Below are positions 52,717 to 62,244 of a stretch of 64,000 nt of DNA, in pieces. The position numbers and the translations under genes were made by a program. Origin of the DNA: JAGWBJ01 sp964291465 (lineage in GTDB: Bacteria; Chloroflexota; Dehalococcoidia; Lucifugimonadales; JAGWBF01); contig OZ219937.1 in the NCBI GenBank assembly GCA_964291465.2, positions 124,001-188,000 on the forward strand. Reading direction: 5' to 3'. A model generated the notes under the pieces. It was not told the origin of the DNA, did no database searches, and saw only the letters and a program-made list of their open reading frames with translations. The stretch's first letter is position 1, and every line of letters begins with the position of its first letter.

Positions 52717-53205
52717 TCAGACTCCCAGGTCTTTGGGGATGAACCTGATGGCCCGCAGGACGGTGTCGAAGTTGTCCGCCAGGAAGGTGCCCAGCACGGA
52801 GTCGTCTATGACCCCGTCGGCGCCGCCCACGGGATAGGTCTGGACGACGGACAGCAGGGCGGAGCCCACGGCCGCGGTGATGACCACCGCCAGGCCCAAC
52901 CCCAGCAGCCGGTCGACCCACCCCAGCTTCAGCCCTTTCATGAAGGCGCGAACGCCCACGCCCACCGCCACGGAGGCGAGTATGACGACGACCATAATGA
53001 CGGCGAAGGAGATGATCTGCGCCTGGTTCTCGGCGTCGGTGAACCGGGAGACCAGTGGCTCGACCAGGCCGTGATAGTGCCCCGCCAGGGAGGTGCCGAG
53101 CAGGACGGCCACGCCGGTCACCGCCACGTGGATGCCGCCGATCCCCAGGCCCACCATGGCGGCGAACCCGAACGCCGCCAGGATAATCGCGTCCAGCCAG
53201 CTCAT
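52717..53205 (-). CDS. CvpA family membrane protein
   Basis: A 162-residue membrane protein with four transmembrane segments. MSWLDAIILAAFGFAAMVGL opens the protein, and GVGVRAFMKGLKLGWVDRLLGLGLAVV is the typical CvpA core. CvpA is linked to colicin V production and envelope homeostasis, with unknown mechanism. ATG 53205 has GGGAGGCGG upstream and overlaps the PAP2 stop by four bases, so the two are translationally coupled. A larger open frame across this region is a shadow. Confidence 0.85.
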   Translation of the reverse strand: MSWLDAIILAAFGFAAMVGLGIGGIHVAVTGVAVLLGTSLAGHYHGLVEPLVSRFTDAENQAQIISFAVIMVVVILASVAVGVGVRAFMKGLKLGWVDRLLGLGLAVVITAAVGSALLSVVQTYPVGGADGVIDDSVLGTFLADNFDTVLRAIRFIPKDLGV

Positions 53206-53900
53206 TCCGCCTCCCGCTCCCCTGGTCCGGGGCCACTGTAGCACCGGGAGAAGGGCGGAAAGAACCGATTCGGGCGCATGGTTGCCCCACTTTTCCGCAG
53301 GCCGAGCAGGACGGCGAGGCAAATGCCCCCAAAGAGATATGCGCCCAGCACGTCGCTGGGCCAGTGGACGCCCAGGTACACGCGGGACGCGCCCACGGCG
53401 AGCACCGTCAGCCAGAGCAGCACCTGCAGCAGCCGGGCCAGCCACAGTGGGCGGACCAGCCCCGCGACCAGCACGGCGACGCAGCCGAAGAACAGTACGG
53501 CGTGGGTCGCGTGGCCGCTGGGGAAGGACGGGTTGTTGGGAGCGTGGTCCAACAGGGAGAACTCGGGGCGCGGCCTGGCCACGAGCTCCTTCACGGCAAG
53601 CTGCAGCCCTTCCGGTATGAAGAGCAGCAGGGCCACCGGGGCGTCGCGCCTCTTCCTCAACACCAGGAGGACGGCGGCCAGCCCGAGGATGGACAGAGCG
53701 GCCACCAGGGGATCGCCGAGGGTGGTGACCGCCCTTGCGGCGCCCTCCAGCCAGCCGCTGTCCACGGCCTGGAACCTGGCGAGGCCCTCCCGGTCGCCGA
53801 TGAAGGTATCGAACCTGGCAGCGAGATAGGCCACGGCCCCGAACACGGCCAGGGCCGCCAAGATGGCGACCCGGCGTGGCGGCGCGTTCCAAGAGCTCAT
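53202..53900 (-). CDS. PAP2 superfamily phosphatase
   Basis: A 232-residue membrane phosphatase with six predicted helices. The three catalytic blocks are KELVARPRPE, NPSFPSGHATH and SRVYLGVHWPSDVLGA. Members dephosphorylate undecaprenyl pyrophosphate, phosphatidic acid or phosphatidylglycerophosphate at the outer face of the membrane. A TATACT ends nine bases upstream of the ATG, suggesting a nearly leaderless message. It is divergent from cmk-plsC and overlaps cvpA. Its location near plsC hints at lipid metabolism, but the substrate is unknown. Confidence 0.88.
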   Translation of the reverse strand: MSSWNAPPRRVAILAALAVFGAVAYLAARFDTFIGDREGLARFQAVDSGWLEGAARAVTTLGDPLVAALSILGLAAVLLVLRKRRDAPVALLLFIPEGLQLAVKELVARPRPEFSLLDHAPNNPSFPSGHATHAVLFFGCVAVLVAGLVRPLWLARLLQVLLWLTVLAVGASRVYLGVHWPSDVLGAYLFGGICLAVLLGLRKSGATMRPNRFFPPFSRCYSGPGPGEREAE

Positions 53901-53909
53901 CGCCTATAC

Positions 53910-53933
53910 AGTATACCCCGCGTAGGCTATACT
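53910..53933. promoter_or_regulatory. Back-to-back -10 boxes for PAP2 and cmk
   Basis: TATACT on the minus strand (53910-53915) serves PAP2, and TATACT on the plus strand (53928-53933) could serve cmk. The two boxes lie only 12 bases apart, so polymerase binding in one direction should exclude the other. Confidence 0.55.
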
Positions 53934-53998
53934 TCTTGGCATCATCGAACCGGCCCGGCGGCGGAAGGCGGGCACTGTGCAGCCGGGCCCTCACACAC

Positions 53999-54673
53999 GT
54001 GTCCACGCGACGGAAGATAGCCATCGACGGTCCGGTGGCGTCGGGGAAGACCTCGGTGGGAAGGGGGGTCTCCCGCCGCCTGAAGTACCGCTTTCTGGAC
54101 ACCGGCCTCATGTACCGCGCCGTGGCATGGCTCGCCCTGGAACGGGGTGTGGACCCCGGCGACGAGGAGGCCGTCGGGCTCCTCGCCGAGGGGGCGTCCA
54201 TGTCGGTGAGCGATTCGGAGGACGTGGAAGTCATCGTGGAGGGAGTGCAGCTGGGGGCGCAGCTCAGGGAGGCCCGGGTGGACCGGGTCGTCTCCCTGGT
54301 GGCCCGGGTCTCCCGCGTCCGCTCGGCCATGGTCCGGCTCCAGCGGGAGATAGCCCGGGGGGCCGCCATCGTGGTCGTGGGCCGGGACATAGGCACCGTC
54401 GTTCTGCCCGACGCCGACGTGAAGCTGTACCTGGAGGCCTCGGCGGGGGAGCGGGCCAGGAGGCGTAGCCTGGAGGTCCACGGCCCGGAGGCGGAGGCCG
54501 GGTATGAGGGCGTGCTGCGGGACCTGGAGCGGCGGGACGCCCTGGACTCCAGCCGCGCCGACTCGCCCCTGATACCGGCCGAGGACGCCATAGTGCTGCG
54601 GACCGACGGGCTGACGGTGGAGGGCGTAGTCGACGAGGTGGTGCGGATCGTCGAGGCAGGGCGATGGGAGTAA
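53999..54673 (+). CDS. cmk: Cytidylate kinase
   Basis: A 224-residue nucleoside-monophosphate kinase making CDP and dCDP. The P-loop is IAIDGPVASGKTSVGRG near the start, YRFLDTGLMYRAVAW follows, and VGRDIGTVVLPDADVKLYL and the ERARRRSLE lid complete the fold. GTG 53999 is the most suitable start; no Shine-Dalgarno sequence precedes it, and the open frame before it runs through the promoter. The cmk-plsC order is conserved in many bacteria (often with rpsA or ispH). Confidence 0.93.
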   Translation: MSTRRKIAIDGPVASGKTSVGRGVSRRLKYRFLDTGLMYRAVAWLALERGVDPGDEEAVGLLAEGASMSVSDSEDVEVIVEGVQLGAQLREARVDRVVSLVARVSRVRSAMVRLQREIARGAAIVVVGRDIGTVVLPDADVKLYLEASAGERARRRSLEVHGPEAEAGYEGVLRDLERRDALDSSRADSPLIPAEDAIVLRTDGLTVEGVVDEVVRIVEAGRWE

Positions 54674-55320
54674 CCTACGGGGCGGGGGCGGCGCTGGCAC
54701 GAGTGTGCTTCACCGCCTTTGCCGACTGGAGGGTGGAGGGCAAGGAGGCGGTGCCGCCCAGGGGACCCCTGATCGTGGCGTCGAACCACCTGAGCAACGC
54801 GGACCCGCCCTTCCTGGCCGCCAGCATCCCAAGGCGGCTGCACTTCATGGGCAAGCGCGACCTGTTCGCCATCCCGCCGGTGGGGACCCTGATGAGGGCC
54901 ATCGGGGTGCACCCGATGAACAGGGAGGGGGTGGACGTGGATGCGCTGCGCTGGAACCTGGACCTGCTGAAGAACGACGGGGTGGTGGTGCTGTTCCCCG
55001 AGGGGACCCGGAGCAGGACGCCGGGAATGCGTCAGGGGATGAGGGGGGCGGCCTACCTGGCGATCAAGTCCCAGGCGCCCGTGCTGCCCGTGGCCCTGAC
55101 GGGGACGGAGAAGATCAGAAGCTACGCCCGGCTCCCCATGCCCCTGTGCAGCGTCAGGGTGAAGATCGGGGAGCCCTTCACCCTCCCGATGCTGGAGGGG
55201 AGGCCGCCGCGACCGGTGCTGGACGACCTGACCACGATGATCATGTCCAGGGTGGCGGCCCTGCTGCCGCCCGAGTACCGCGGGCACTACGCCCCGGCAA
55301 AGCCGGCGACGAAGGCCTGA
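54664..55320 (+). CDS. plsC: 1-acyl-sn-glycerol-3-phosphate acyltransferase
   Basis: A 218-residue acyltransferase making phosphatidic acid at the membrane. The catalytic NHLSNADPP (NHx4D), the MGKRDLFAIPPVG substrate segment and VVLFPEGTRSR are intact. Its ATG lies inside the end of cmk (ten-base overlap), so the genes are translationally coupled. The PAP2 phosphatase encoded divergently could act on the product of this enzyme. Confidence 0.93.
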   Translation: MGVTYGAGAALARVCFTAFADWRVEGKEAVPPRGPLIVASNHLSNADPPFLAASIPRRLHFMGKRDLFAIPPVGTLMRAIGVHPMNREGVDVDALRWNLDLLKNDGVVVLFPEGTRSRTPGMRQGMRGAAYLAIKSQAPVLPVALTGTEKIRSYARLPMPLCSVRVKIGEPFTLPMLEGRPPRPVLDDLTTMIMSRVAALLPPEYRGHYAPAKPATKA

Positions 55321-55376
55321 GTATTGTCAAACAGGGGGGTATACACCCACCCACCTCTCATCAAAGGAGACCTACG

Positions 55377-55595
55377 ATGCCACAGGGGTCTAAGTTCGGG
55401 ATTTATGTAAACGCCAGAGAAGGCACGGTAGTCCGGATCAACTCTCCGTACTGGATCCCTGAGGAGCCGGACTGGACGTACCTCACCCCGGAGGTCAACG
55501 CGACCCTCCTACGCGTCCGCGAGCTGGCGCAGGAGCAGAAGCTGGTCTCCAACGCCGACGAGCTGGTCTGGGGCAGGATACCCCTGAAAGACTAG
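55377..55595 (+). CDS. Small conserved-looking protein of unknown function
   Basis: A 72-residue soluble protein with a perfect AAAGGAG ribosome site eight bases before ATG 55377, which marks it as a real gene despite its size. The sequence FGIYVNAREGTVVRINSPYW followed by WTYLTPEVNATLLRVRELA suggests two beta strands and a helix. No cysteines or obvious catalytic residues are seen. It lies between plsC and an MFS transporter gene. I do not recognise the family. Confidence 0.65.
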   Translation: MPQGSKFGIYVNAREGTVVRINSPYWIPEEPDWTYLTPEVNATLLRVRELAQEQKLVSNADELVWGRIPLKD

Positions 55596-55599
55596 CGGA

Positions 55600-56895
55600 T
55601 TGTTCTGGACTCCACCGCGGGGGTTCGCGGAGGCCGCCGCTCCTCTGAGGCGGCGCTTCCGGATGCCCGAGGCCCTGACATACCCCCAGTTCCGCAACTA
55701 CTGGGCGGGGCTGCTGGTCTCCGTCACGGGGTACCAGATGCTGGTGCTCTTCTCCCTGGGATGGCTCATCACCCACGAGCTCTCGGGGGACGCCCGGTCC
55801 CTGGGATACATGAGCACCGCGGTGGCCGGACCGGCCATCCTCCTGACCCTGTTCGGCGGCGTCTTCGCCGACAAGCTGAGCCCCAAGCACCTGCTCTTCG
55901 CCACCCAGTCGGCCACCGGGCTGGTGGTCCTGGCGGTGGGGTTGCTGGTGGCCCTGGACAAGATCCAACAGTGGCACGTCCTGGTCGCCGCGTTCATCAT
56001 CGGGTCGGTCCAGGCATTCGACAACCCCGCCCGCCAGAGTATCTTCCCGAGGCTGGTGTCCCGGGACGCGCTGTACAACGCCGTGGCGTTGAACTCGTCC
56101 GTCTGGACGGGCACACGGATCTTCGGCCCCCTGGCCGCCGGCATCATCATAGGCAGAACGGACACCTACGTGGCGATCTTCGCGACCGCCACAGGGTTCT
56201 TCACCATGGCCCTGGTGGCGAGGAGCCTGCAGTTGTCGGTGGTGCAGCGGGCCCACGGCAGCGTCCTGAGGGAGATGGCAGCGGGGTTCGGGTTCCTGCG
56301 GCGTCACTCGCTGTTCCTTACCCTGATCGGGATGACCTTCTTCAACGGCATGTTCGGCATGTCCTACATATTCCTGATGCCGGTGTTCGCCGCCGACGTG
56401 CTGGACGTGGGCCCGGAGAGGCTGGGCCTGCTGATGGGCGCGGCCGGGACGGGGGCGTTGCTGGGCATCGTGCTCGCCGCCAACGCCCGGCGGTTTCCCC
56501 GGAAGGGCTGGCTGCTGTTGGGCGGCGCGGCCGCCCACGGGTGCTGCCTCGTGCTGTTCGCCCTGGTGTCCGACGCGGGGCACTACCGGCTGTCCATGGT
56601 CACCCTCTTCGCCGCGGACCTGTCGGTGTCGGTCCACCTGATGATGGTGATGACCACGCTTCAGACGCTGGTGCCCGACGAGTTCCGCGGCCGGGTCATG
56701 GGCTTCTACACCATCACGTGGAGCATGATCCCCCTGGGAGGGCTGCAAGCCAGCCAGATCGCCCACCACGTCAGCCCGCCCATCGCCGTGGCCATCGGCG
56801 GGTTGGCGGTCGCGACGCTGGCCCTGGTGGTGGCCGTCACCAACCACCGGGTCCGCGACATCGGACTGCACACGGGGGCGCCGATCGGGTCCTGA
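55600..56895 (+). CDS. MFS transporter
   Basis: A 431-residue membrane protein with about eleven to twelve helices in the Major Facilitator fold. Signature-like pieces are FGGVFADKLSPKHLL (the loop 2-3 motif) and DNPARQSIFPRLVSRDAL, typical of the EntS/MFS_3-type exporters. The substrate is unknown; drugs or siderophore-like compounds are common in the group. TTG 55600 gives the longest form; ATG 55663 is possible. The gene starts four bases after the small protein, so the two may be co-transcribed. Confidence 0.85.
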   Translation: MFWTPPRGFAEAAAPLRRRFRMPEALTYPQFRNYWAGLLVSVTGYQMLVLFSLGWLITHELSGDARSLGYMSTAVAGPAILLTLFGGVFADKLSPKHLLFATQSATGLVVLAVGLLVALDKIQQWHVLVAAFIIGSVQAFDNPARQSIFPRLVSRDALYNAVALNSSVWTGTRIFGPLAAGIIIGRTDTYVAIFATATGFFTMALVARSLQLSVVQRAHGSVLREMAAGFGFLRRHSLFLTLIGMTFFNGMFGMSYIFLMPVFAADVLDVGPERLGLLMGAAGTGALLGIVLAANARRFPRKGWLLLGGAAAHGCCLVLFALVSDAGHYRLSMVTLFAADLSVSVHLMMVMTTLQTLVPDEFRGRVMGFYTITWSMIPLGGLQASQIAHHVSPPIAVAIGGLAVATLALVVAVTNHRVRDIGLHTGAPIGS

Positions 56896-57030
56896 AGAGA
56901 TGCGCACCAGGGCCCGGAAGGTGTACAATATGGGTGTTCTACACACCCCCTTGCGGGAGATGTGTACGCCTCTTCGGGAATCGCCAATGGCTTGCTCGGC
57001 GGCTGGTTGCGCCGCTCCCCTCCCCTGGGC

Positions 57031-57052
57031 CCGGCCCGCGCCGGAACGACGG
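57031..57052. repeat. REP-like element with GCCGGAACGACGG core
   Basis: CCGGC, loop CCGC, GCCGG, followed by AACGACGG. Third copy of the intergenic core also found at 29218 and 33247; it lies just upstream of dnaG. Confidence 0.65.
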
Positions 57053-57107
57053 GTTGGATGATTTGGAGGTGCAGGACCGTATATGTTGATGGGGCCGCGG
57101 GAGGCAC

Positions 57108-59018
57108 ATGACGGCCGTCGATGACATAAAGGGCCGCCTGGACATCATGGACGTGGTATCCCACTACGTGGGGCTGCAACGTTCCGGGCGGAGCTACAAG
57201 GCGGTGTGCCCCTTCCACTCGGAGAGGACCCCGTCCTTCTTCGTGTTCCCCGAGCGCCAGAGCTGGCGCTGCTTCGGGGCCTGCGCCACGGGGGGCGACG
57301 TGTTCTCCTTCGTAATGAAGGTGGAGAACCTGGACTTCAAGGAGGCCCTGGCGCGGCTGGCCCAACAGGCGGGGGTGCAGCTCCAGGACCGGCGAGAGCG
57401 GGACAAGGCCCACGCCAACATATACGAGGTGAACGAGGCCGCGCTGGAGATGTTCGTGGAGGCGCTGGCCTCACAGCTCACGGGCGGCCCGGCCCGGGCA
57501 TACTTGGAGAAACGAGGCCTGGACCAGGCGACGATAGAGGCATTCGAGCTGGGGATGAGCCCCGGGGACGGGGCGTCCCTCAAGGGCTACCTGACATCCA
57601 AGGGATACACCCAGGAGCACCTGGCCCTGGCGGGCCTGGTGACCCAGGGCAGGGACGGAGGATACCGGGACCTGTTCAGGGGACGGCTGATATTCCCCAT
57701 CCGCGACCGGGAGGGCCGCCTGTCGGGTTTCGGGGGCCGCGCCCTGGGCGACGGGGGGCCCAAGTACCTCAACTCGCCCCGCAGCCCCGTGTTCGACAAG
57801 TCCCGCATACTGTACGCAGCCCACAAGGCCAAGGAGGCGGCGCGGGCGCAGGGCCTGGTCATCGTCGAGGGCTACATGGACGCCATCGCGGCGCACCAAC
57901 ACGGCTTCACCAACGTGGTCGCCTCCATGGGCACGGCCCTCACGGAGCAGCAGGTGGCGCTGGTGCATGGCCTGCTGGGCAGGGGCGAGCCCGCGGCAAG
58001 CCGGCGGGTCGTCCTCGCCCTGGACCCGGACACGGCTGGGCAGGAGGCCACCCTCCGGAGCATGGAGTCGTCATGGAAGGTGTTCCAGGCCAGGGCCGTC
58101 TCGCGCAGCGGAGGACCGAGCCTGTACGACCGCCGGCAGGACCTGACCCTCATGGTGGCCTCGCTGCCCCAGGGGAAGGACCCGGACGAGGTCATCCGGG
58201 AGGCGCCCCATGAGTGGCCGGCCCTGGTCGAGGGCGCGGTCCCGCTGATGGACTACCTGTTCACGGCCCTGTCGGCGCGCCTGGACCTGGCCGCCCCCCA
58301 GGGGAAGAGGGAGATGGCGGAGCTGCTGGCCCCGATGATCTACGGCACCCGGGACCCCTTCCAGCAGGACTACTACTTTCAGCGCCTGGCCTCCATGCTG
58401 GAGGTGAGCGCGGACGCCCTACAGGCAAGCCTGGGGCGTCTGAGGGCCGCGGGAGGCCGGCGGAGGGCGTCGACGGGCCGGGCCAACGAGGCCCAACAGG
58501 CATCGGCGTCGCCCTTCTCTCGCATGGACCACGACCCCCTGGAGGAGCAGGCCCTGGCGCTGCTCCTCCAGCACCCCGAGCTGGCTGGCAGCGGAGACTC
58601 ATGCGCGCCTGGGAGGGAAGCATCCGGGCCCGGGGCGGAATGGGAATCCCCGGGGACGGGAGGCTTGAGGCTGGAGCATTTCCGGCGGGTCGAGAACCGA
58701 GAAGTGTTTACAAGCCTCCTGAAATGCTCCAAACTTGACGCTCTGAGAGAGGACCTGGACTACGAGATTGCGGAACACCTGGACCGAATCCTCGCCAAGG
58801 GCCTGCCGCCGACGGACCGGAAGGCCCGGGCCGAGGAGCTCAGGTTCTGCGTGCGCAGGCTGGAGGAGCGGCACCTGCGGGAGATGAACCGCGAAGAGGC
58901 TCTCCGCCTCTCGGGAGAGGAGCTGAGCGAACACCCGGAGCAGGGAGAGCGTATACTGGAGATCAACGAGCGCTTGAAGAACGTACTAACGGAGCAGAGG
59001 ACAGGCCCGGCGGCCTGA
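57108..59018 (+). CDS. dnaG: DNA primase
   Basis: A 636-residue primase for replication. The N-terminal zinc finger reads VCPFHSERTPSFFVFPERQ then RCFGACATGGDVFSF: Cys34, His37, Cys55 and Cys59, with CxxxC in place of the usual CxxC. The Toprim core has LIFPIRDREGRLSGFGGRAL, VIVEGYMDAIAAHQHG and LALDPDTAGQEA. The C-terminal region is helicase-binding-like. The ATG has GGGAGG upstream. It lies 23 bases before rpoD, the classic macromolecular synthesis operon arrangement without rpsU. Confidence 0.95.
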   Translation: MTAVDDIKGRLDIMDVVSHYVGLQRSGRSYKAVCPFHSERTPSFFVFPERQSWRCFGACATGGDVFSFVMKVENLDFKEALARLAQQAGVQLQDRRERDKAHANIYEVNEAALEMFVEALASQLTGGPARAYLEKRGLDQATIEAFELGMSPGDGASLKGYLTSKGYTQEHLALAGLVTQGRDGGYRDLFRGRLIFPIRDREGRLSGFGGRALGDGGPKYLNSPRSPVFDKSRILYAAHKAKEAARAQGLVIVEGYMDAIAAHQHGFTNVVASMGTALTEQQVALVHGLLGRGEPAASRRVVLALDPDTAGQEATLRSMESSWKVFQARAVSRSGGPSLYDRRQDLTLMVASLPQGKDPDEVIREAPHEWPALVEGAVPLMDYLFTALSARLDLAAPQGKREMAELLAPMIYGTRDPFQQDYYFQRLASMLEVSADALQASLGRLRAAGGRRRASTGRANEAQQASASPFSRMDHDPLEEQALALLLQHPELAGSGDSCAPGREASGPGAEWESPGTGGLRLEHFRRVENREVFTSLLKCSKLDALREDLDYEIAEHLDRILAKGLPPTDRKARAEELRFCVRRLEERHLREMNREEALRLSGEELSEHPEQGERILEINERLKNVLTEQRTGPAA

Positions 59019-59041
59019 CCAAAAGCGCGTAAGGATGGGCA

Positions 59042-60613
<1,572 letters not shown>

Positions 60614-60696
60614 GCGCCCGCAGGATGAAGCACGCCACCGGGACGGGTGGTGTCATGGGCCGTCAAGGAATGCTCAAAACCGGTTCTCCACGAGCC

Positions 60697-60726
60697 TTGG
60701 AGCTTGTTGATACACGGTGATATACT
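60697..60726 (+). promoter_or_regulatory. Promoter of the zinc-ribbon protein gene
   Basis: TTGGAG (60697-60702), 18 bases, TATACT (60721-60726) with TGA before it as an extended -10. It lies across a possible upstream GTG start at 60717, which excludes that start. Confidence 0.55.
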
Positions 60727-60761
60727 CCGGGCCGACCTGGTTTGGTGAGGAGGATGTCCCT

Positions 60762-60974
60762 GTGGAAGAGCATGTAATTCCCAAGTGTCACACCTGCGAA
60801 ATCGGACAGCTGGTGCCCCTCTCGGACTACGGGAGCCAGGGAGCCGCCGTGCACTACAAGGCCTGGGTCTGTGTGAACCCGGACTGCGGCTTCAACATCA
60901 AGATCAGGAACGGCGACATCTACCTGAACGAGCCCATCAGCAGCGGCAGCATGCACTCCCCGCGAGTGCGCTAG
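60762..60974 (+). CDS. Small zinc-ribbon protein
   Basis: A 70-residue protein with two CxxC-type knuckles, PKCHTCEIG (about residues 8-16) and CVNPDCGF (about 36-43), likely to hold one zinc. The start is GTG 60762 because GAGGAGG precedes it; the longer open frame begins inside the promoter. It follows rpoD and precedes a sortase gene. It may bind nucleic acid or a protein partner; I know no specific function. Confidence 0.7.
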   Translation: MEEHVIPKCHTCEIGQLVPLSDYGSQGAAVHYKAWVCVNPDCGFNIKIRNGDIYLNEPISSGSMHSPRVR

Positions 60975-61052
60975 AAGTCCAAGGTCCGGCCAGAGCGCCG
61001 GCGCGTCCCTTCCCGGTTTCAGGTCCCACTCCTTAGGAAGGCTGTCTACACA

Positions 61053-62105
61053 ATGGATGCAGGTTACGACTACCTACTTGTCAGATCCAGCCTACAGCAA
61101 AAGTTCATCCGGGCCTCGGCGATCTTCCTGCTGGTCACCGGGGCCGTGCTCCTTTCGGCGGGTGTCGCCTACTTCATCTACGCTGGCAAGGCCCGCTCCG
61201 ACCTGGACGATCTGAACGTCGCCGTGACGCCGGCCGAGCCCGTCGGTCCCCCGGCGGCGGTCCAACCCAAGCCTCCGGCGCCCTCGAGCGAGACGACGAG
61301 CCCGGCCGTACAGAGCCCGCCCGCCGTCTCCGTCCCGGCCACCGAGTCCGAGCCGGCCGTCGCGCCGCTGCTGCCGAGCGTGGAGGTCCCCGCGCCTCCC
61401 GTCGACACCACCACCACCCTGGTGACGGAGCCGGAGCTGGTGGGCCCGCTGGTGACCACCTCGTCCATCTCCGACCGGACCCTGTATCCGGCAGAGGCAG
61501 TCACTCCCTCGTACTGGGGGAGCCTGGATTCCTACGAGCCTCTTCCCTACGTGGAGGCCAAGATGCTGGAGGGGTTCCTCGCCGTCGACGCCACCTCTTT
61601 CGCCCCGACGGGGACCCTGGCGCCGCCCACCGGGATATACATTCCGGCCATCAACGTAGAGACGCAGGTCGAGGCGCTGCAGATACTGGACCTCGGGGAC
61701 AGCCGGGCCTACGAGACGCCCAAGCACGTGGTGGGCCACATACCCGAGTCCAGCAACCCGGGAGAGGTGGGCAGCGTCTGGATGTTCGGGCACCTGGAGA
61801 GCCCCATAGCCAGCGAGGGCAACGTCTTCTACAACCTGCCCAAGATCCCCGACATGCTGCGCCAGGGCAGGGCCGTGTACACGGTGGTGGAGAGCGGCGG
61901 CATAGACTACCTCTACCAGATCACCGAGGCCTTCGTGGTCCACGCCGACGACCTTCGCATGGACTACTCGTACCTGAAGAACCTGAAGCCCGAGTACGCC
62001 CACCTGGACCCGGCCGGGTCGAACATCCACATGGTCACATGCGTCCCAAGGCTGGTCTACGACAACCGCCTTGTGGTCAGCGGAGAGCTGGTGGGCGTCC
62101 GGTAA
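61053..62105 (+). CDS. Sortase family protein
   Basis: A 350-residue membrane-anchored cysteine transpeptidase-like protein. An N-terminal helix (AIFLLVTGAVLLSAGVAYFIY) is followed by a Pro/Ala/Thr/Ser-rich stalk of about 100 residues, then the sortase domain. Its catalytic residues are His in VWMFGHLESP, Cys330 in HMVTCVPR and Arg339 in YDNRLVV. Sortases attach proteins to cell-surface polymers or act in pili. No protein with an obvious sorting signal was noticed in the window, so the substrate is unknown; it may serve a distant gene. Confidence 0.85.
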   Translation: MDAGYDYLLVRSSLQQKFIRASAIFLLVTGAVLLSAGVAYFIYAGKARSDLDDLNVAVTPAEPVGPPAAVQPKPPAPSSETTSPAVQSPPAVSVPATESEPAVAPLLPSVEVPAPPVDTTTTLVTEPELVGPLVTTSSISDRTLYPAEAVTPSYWGSLDSYEPLPYVEAKMLEGFLAVDATSFAPTGTLAPPTGIYIPAINVETQVEALQILDLGDSRAYETPKHVVGHIPESSNPGEVGSVWMFGHLESPIASEGNVFYNLPKIPDMLRQGRAVYTVVESGGIDYLYQITEAFVVHADDLRMDYSYLKNLKPEYAHLDPAGSNIHMVTCVPRLVYDNRLVVSGELVGVR

Positions 62106-62244
62106 GGGCCGGCCCGCCTGCCGTCCCCACCGTTCCCCGCGCTCCGGTCCCGTCCCGGACCTCCCGCCGAGGCCCCTGGGGGCTACACAAGGCGCCTCTT
62201 TGCCCTTAGAATCACATCTTGACTAGACGGCAGGAGGTCCACTT

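Noticed and set aside
53936..53998. TTG 53936 as the cmk start
   Set aside because: It would lie upstream of the predicted transcription start given by the TATACT at 53928, and adds a non-conserved head.
52717..55287. An 856-codon minus-strand open frame spanning cvpA, PAP2, cmk and plsC
   Set aside because: Only the CvpA portion at its end is real. The remainder runs through or opposite well-identified genes.
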